A stretch of DNA of 64,000 nucleotides from Comamonas odontotermitis (GTDB lineage: Bacteria > Pseudomonadota > Gammaproteobacteria > Burkholderiales > Burkholderiaceae_C): positions 1 through 64,000 of the forward strand of contig NZ_JACHKZ010000022.1 of assembly GCF_014207855.1 (NCBI RefSeq), read 5' to 3'. Both the position numbers and the translations under genes were made by a program. Position 1 is the first letter of the stretch. Each line of letters starts with the position of its first letter. Positions 61,251-64,000 of the stretch are shown piece after piece. The notes under the pieces are model-generated. The model did not search any database. It was not told the DNA's origin and saw nothing but the letters and a program-made list of their open reading frames with translations.

Positions 61251-62060
61251 TCAGTGGCTGCGAATCCATTCACGGTACTGGGGATGATCGCGCAGCGTGG
61301 CAAAGCAAAAGCCCTGGGCCTTGAGCCCCTGGATCAGCGGCTGGAGCACAGCAGGTGCCCAGGGGTCCTTGCGATCCCAGATACCCAGATGCGCCAGAAG
61401 AATATCGCCAGTGCGGATGCTCTTGAGCGCCTTGTCCAGCAGCATCGCATTGGGGTACTTGTCGCTGGGCAATTCATCGCCCAGAAAACCGGCAGGCGAC
61501 CATCCCACATACGCATAACCACAGCTTTGCGCCGCAGCAATCAAGGCGGGAGATGTCTTGCCGCCAGGCGCACGAAACAGCGGCAATGGCTTGGCGCCCG
61601 TAATCTGCTGCAGGCGATCCTCGGATTTCTTGATCTCGGCACAGTATTGGGGCACGGTCATCACCGCAGTCTTGCCCGCATCGGGCCCCTGCGAAGGGCG
61701 CACCGTGAAGCTGCGCACCGCGCCCTGCTCCGCTTTTCCATCGGCACGCCAATACACGTGATCCCATGTGTGCGAAGCAAAGGCGTGGCCTTCGGCCGCA
61801 CGTGCCTTCCACCAGGGCGCCCAGTGCTGGCCCAGGCTTCCGTCACCTTCCTTGGTGCGCTCGTTGGCGGCGAAAAAAGTGACTTTCACATTTTCCTGGC
61901 GCAGCACTTCGGCAATCTTGTCAGCCACCCCCATGTGGCCGGTATCGAGCGTCAGATAAACGGGTTTGCTGCAACTGGCTGCAGAATCAGCATGATTTTG
62001 CGCGTTAGCACCTATGGATGAAGCGCTGATAGCTATCAAAAAAAGAGTATTCAGGCGCAT
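61251..62060 (-). CDS. Polysaccharide deacetylase (NodB-fold, CE4 family)
   Basis: A 269-residue exported enzyme with a short signal peptide (MRLNTLFLIAISASSIGANA). CE4 motifs: TLDTGHMG corresponds to TFDDG, with the catalytic-base Asp kept and the metal-ligand Asp changed to Thr; HTWDH is the metal-binding H-x-x-x-H motif; RAPGG is motif 3; LAHLGIWDRKDPWAP is near motif 5. CE4 enzymes remove N- or O-acetyl groups from chitin-like polymers or peptidoglycan. The altered first motif is a reason for caution about activity or metal use. It lies 13 bases before the beta-propeller gene's end, so both may form one leftward unit. Confidence 0.82.
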   Translation of the reverse strand: MRLNTLFLIAISASSIGANAQNHADSAASCSKPVYLTLDTGHMGVADKIAEVLRQENVKVTFFAANERTKEGDGSLGQHWAPWWKARAAEGHAFASHTWDHVYWRADGKAEQGAVRSFTVRPSQGPDAGKTAVMTVPQYCAEIKKSEDRLQQITGAKPLPLFRAPGGKTSPALIAAAQSCGYAYVGWSPAGFLGDELPSDKYPNAMLLDKALKSIRTGDILLAHLGIWDRKDPWAPAVLQPLIQGLKAQGFCFATLRDHPQYREWIRSH

Positions 62061-62072
62061 GCGCGGCCCATT

Positions 62073-63050
62073 TCAGCGCGGAGCATGGTCCAAGGTCCAG
62101 ATGCCGTGCGGCGACTTGCCGACCTTGACCTGGCTCACGACCTTGCGCTCCTTGGTGTCGATCACGCTCATCTTGCCCGCCCAGCGAGAGCTGAGGTAGA
62201 TATAACGCCCGTCAGGCGTTACATCCATGCAATCAGGGCCGCTGGGGCCGGGGTATTTGTCCACCACGGTCTGGCTTTGCATGTCGAGCTTGCTGATGGT
62301 GTTGGCCACGCGGTTGCTCACAAACAGGTGGCGGCCGTCACCCGCTGCACGGAATGCGTGCGCGCCCTTGTCCGTCTTGATGGTGTTGACCAGCTTGGGC
62401 TGCGCTCCGGCCACATCGAACACCTGCACGCCCTCGCCGCCCGTGAGCGCCACAAACACGAACTTGTTATCGGGGCTGCCGTACAGATCGGCCGGCATGG
62501 GGCCGGTCTTGATGCGCCACTTAAGCGTCTGGCTGGCGATATCGATGGCGACCAGCTCGTCGCTGTCCTGCATGGTGGAGTAGATGGTTGTGCTCTTGCT
62601 GTCGATCCACAGGTGGCTGGGCGTCTTGCCGGTCGAGATACGCTTGACCAGTTTGGGATCGGTGCCGTTCCAACTATAGATATCAATATGGTTAAGGCGG
62701 TTGGCCGCAGTGACAAACCACTTCATATCGGGCGAGAATCGCAGATGGTAGGGATCGGAGATGCCCTGGATCACACGCTGCACATCGGCGGTCTTGGGGT
62801 CGACAAAGGTGAGCGAATCGCCTGTGGCATTTGCCACGATGACGGATTTGCTGTCGGGAGTGAGATACAAGTGGTGCGGCTCCTTGCCCGTGGGGATGCG
62901 CTTGACCTCTTTCCAGGTCGCAGGATCAATGACGCTGATATTGGCATCCAGCGAATTGAGCACCAGAATGGGGTTTGCCGCATGGGCGGCCAGTGCTGCC
63001 GCTGCCGAAGCGGCCACCAGCAGGGAGCGGGCGAGATTAAAGGGCTTCAC
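62073..63050 (-). CDS. YncE-like periplasmic beta-propeller protein
   Basis: About 325 residues from a GTG at 63050 (a TTG at 63056 is the alternative; no ATG fits). Signal peptide to ~26 (AAALAAHAAN), then seven-bladed beta-propeller repeats of the YVTN type: VLNSLDANISVIDPATWKEV, KEPHHLYLTPDSKSVIVANA, GDSLTFVDP, GKTPSHLWIDSKSTTIYSTM and PDGRYIYLSSRWAGKMSVID. Such proteins are periplasmic and bind unknown partners or quinone-like ligands. It is upstream of and probably co-transcribed with the deacetylase gene. Confidence 0.85.
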   Translation of the reverse strand: MKPFNLARSLLVAASAAAALAAHAANPILVLNSLDANISVIDPATWKEVKRIPTGKEPHHLYLTPDSKSVIVANATGDSLTFVDPKTADVQRVIQGISDPYHLRFSPDMKWFVTAANRLNHIDIYSWNGTDPKLVKRISTGKTPSHLWIDSKSTTIYSTMQDSDELVAIDIASQTLKWRIKTGPMPADLYGSPDNKFVFVALTGGEGVQVFDVAGAQPKLVNTIKTDKGAHAFRAAGDGRHLFVSNRVANTISKLDMQSQTVVDKYPGPSGPDCMDVTPDGRYIYLSSRWAGKMSVIDTKERKVVSQVKVGKSPHGIWTLDHAPR

Positions 63051-63422
63051 AAGCAATCCGTACGAGTAACGCAGCGAGTGTAGCCGCCCGCAAGGCGGTT
63101 ACCAGCAGTACCCGAATGGCGTCAATGTAAATATTCGTCGCCCATGCACGGGAGCCCTCCTCCATCAACCATTGATATGACGCCAAGCAAAAAAACCACT
63201 CATCCATGATGGGCGGCTCTTGTAAACATTGCACGGCGGGCAGCCGTCCGGCGGCCGATGCGTGCCATGGAGGGGAGGTCACTCCCCCGTGATGATCAGC
63301 TGACAGAAAATCTCAATAAATCCAACCCACTAGCTCCTCTTTCGAGGCCTCTGCACCCGCTGATCCCCAGAGGTGCTTCTGGAAACCGCTCTAGCGCTGT
63401 GACTGTTGCTGAACCCTTGGCT
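63051..63422. other. Intergenic region between the beta-propeller and IclR-type genes
   Basis: 372 bases. A small CCGCC-CGCAA-GGCGG hairpin occurs near 63088-63100, in the leader of the beta-propeller gene. No gene is convincing, and no T-rich terminator for the IclR-type gene is evident. Confidence 0.45.
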
Positions 63423-64000
63423 TCACGGATGCCCTTGCAGGGCGATCACCTCCTGCCTCAGCCAGTTACCAATATCGATGGCTGCGTTTCTGCCCAGACG
63501 CGACGACGGCGCCACGAAACCCAAGGCAGCCTCGCCACTGATGCCAAAGGAAAAGCGCACGCCCACGCCCCGCACTCCCTTGCCATGAATGTGAGAGAAG
63601 CCCTGTTGCCGCCCTTCATCCACCCATTTGCGCAGGCGCGCAAGTGTCATACGGTTCTTCAGATACTCTTCTTGAAAGCGCTCGTAATGCGCCAGCACCT
63701 CGCTGTCGCCCATGTGCGAGAGCATGGCGAAGCTCGGCACGCCCAGACCCAGCAAACGGATACCGCCCACGGTTTCGCTGAAGGTTTTGACCGGTCTTGA
63801 ACCCGCTTCCATATGCAGGCAATGGCTGTAATCACCCGCACGAGCGACTAGAAACAAAGGCTCGTCCACACGACGCGCAAGAGACTTCATCAAGGCGGTG
63901 TATTGCCGCACCAGCGGAGGCCGCGGCATGCTGGCCTGGCCCAGCGCATAGGCTTCCAGACCCAGCCGGTAGCCTTCGGTGCGCGCTTCTCGGTGCAGTA
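63423..64000 (-). CDS. IclR-family transcriptional regulator (partial, N-terminus outside window)
   Basis: The frame is open from the right edge to the stop at 63423, giving about 192 residues. It starts LHREARTEGYRLGLEAYALG, which follows the winged-helix linker of IclR proteins. The visible part is the effector-binding domain: SLARRVDEPLFLVARAGDYS, GIRLLGLGVPSFAMLSHMGD and GVGVRFSFGISGEAALGFVA. The N-terminal HTH lies beyond the window. IclR-type regulators control catabolic genes for acids and aromatics; no target is visible here. Confidence 0.9.
   Translation of the reverse strand, partial: LHREARTEGYRLGLEAYALGQASMPRPPLVRQYTALMKSLARRVDEPLFLVARAGDYSHCLHMEAGSRPVKTFSETVGGIRLLGLGVPSFAMLSHMGDSEVLAHYERFQEEYLKNRMTLARLRKWVDEGRQQGFSHIHGKGVRGVGVRFSFGISGEAALGFVAPSSRLGRNAAIDIGNWLRQEVIALQGHP

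Overview
The window looks like chromosomal DNA of a Burkholderiales bacterium, most likely Comamonadaceae (Comamonas/Delftia/Acidovorax-like). This is inferred from protein content, high-GC codon use, glnA-ntrBC and gcvT-H-P order, IPTL-type surface-sorting tails, and an intergenic repeat containing GATAGCTGC that I associate with this family. No rRNA, tRNA, CRISPR array, insertion sequence or prophage was recognised. Most genes are intact. The two end genes are cut by the window: vgrG at the left and an IclR-type regulator at the right.

Layout. 1-842: T6SS VgrG (partial). 1195-1860: exported lipocalin. 2154-4934: ABC uptake system of the TrpXYZ type. 5440-7969: wrbA, an aldo/keto reductase and its divergent LysR regulator. 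8144-11266 and 19479-21812: two large DUF11-type surface proteins with C-terminal sorting tails, each next to AT-rich upstream DNA. Between them lie an Lrp-type regulator, a sterol-desaturase-like hydroxylase, murU, an M20 peptidase lipoprotein and a dctPQM TRAP transporter. 21929-26823: tandem glycine riboswitch and gcvT-gcvH-gcvP. 26949-29965: TSUP transporter and a membrane diguanylate cyclase.

30123-35342 is a copper-handling cluster. It holds a small CxxC protein resembling DUF2946/CruR regulatory upstream ORFs, a His-tailed secreted protein, a TolC-type lipoprotein, a Tat-exported two-domain multicopper oxidase, a cupredoxin, a DUF411 protein and a CusF-like chaperone. It contains no RND pump or P-type ATPase. 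Then follow an LRR-protein kinase, an IPTL-tailed NucH/ExeM-type DNase, a solo MetQ, a lipoprotein and a 56-residue membrane protein.

43383-48220 encodes the ECF biotin transporter BioMNY, translationally coupled to an acyl-CoA ligase and followed by an unusual thiolase. This resembles the BirA-controlled yhfUTS set of Bacillus subtilis. 48243-53568: a small membrane-anchored protein, nitroreductase, exonuclease III, a DAACS symporter and a DUF2383 protein. Between nitroreductase and exonuclease III are two tandem LexA-like boxes and a short ORF ending in a terminator.

53724-58761 is a nitrogen-control locus (glnA, a small secreted protein, ntrB, ntrC), read leftwards from a sigma-54-type promoter with NtrC-like sites upstream. 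The right end has an EI24/CysZ-like membrane protein, a second sterol-desaturase-like enzyme, a polysaccharide deacetylase, a YncE-like beta-propeller and the IclR regulator. The best candidates for new biology are the CruR-like copper leader, the biotin-transport/ligase/thiolase operon with its atypical active site, and the LexA-box/short-ORF unit at 49459-49701.
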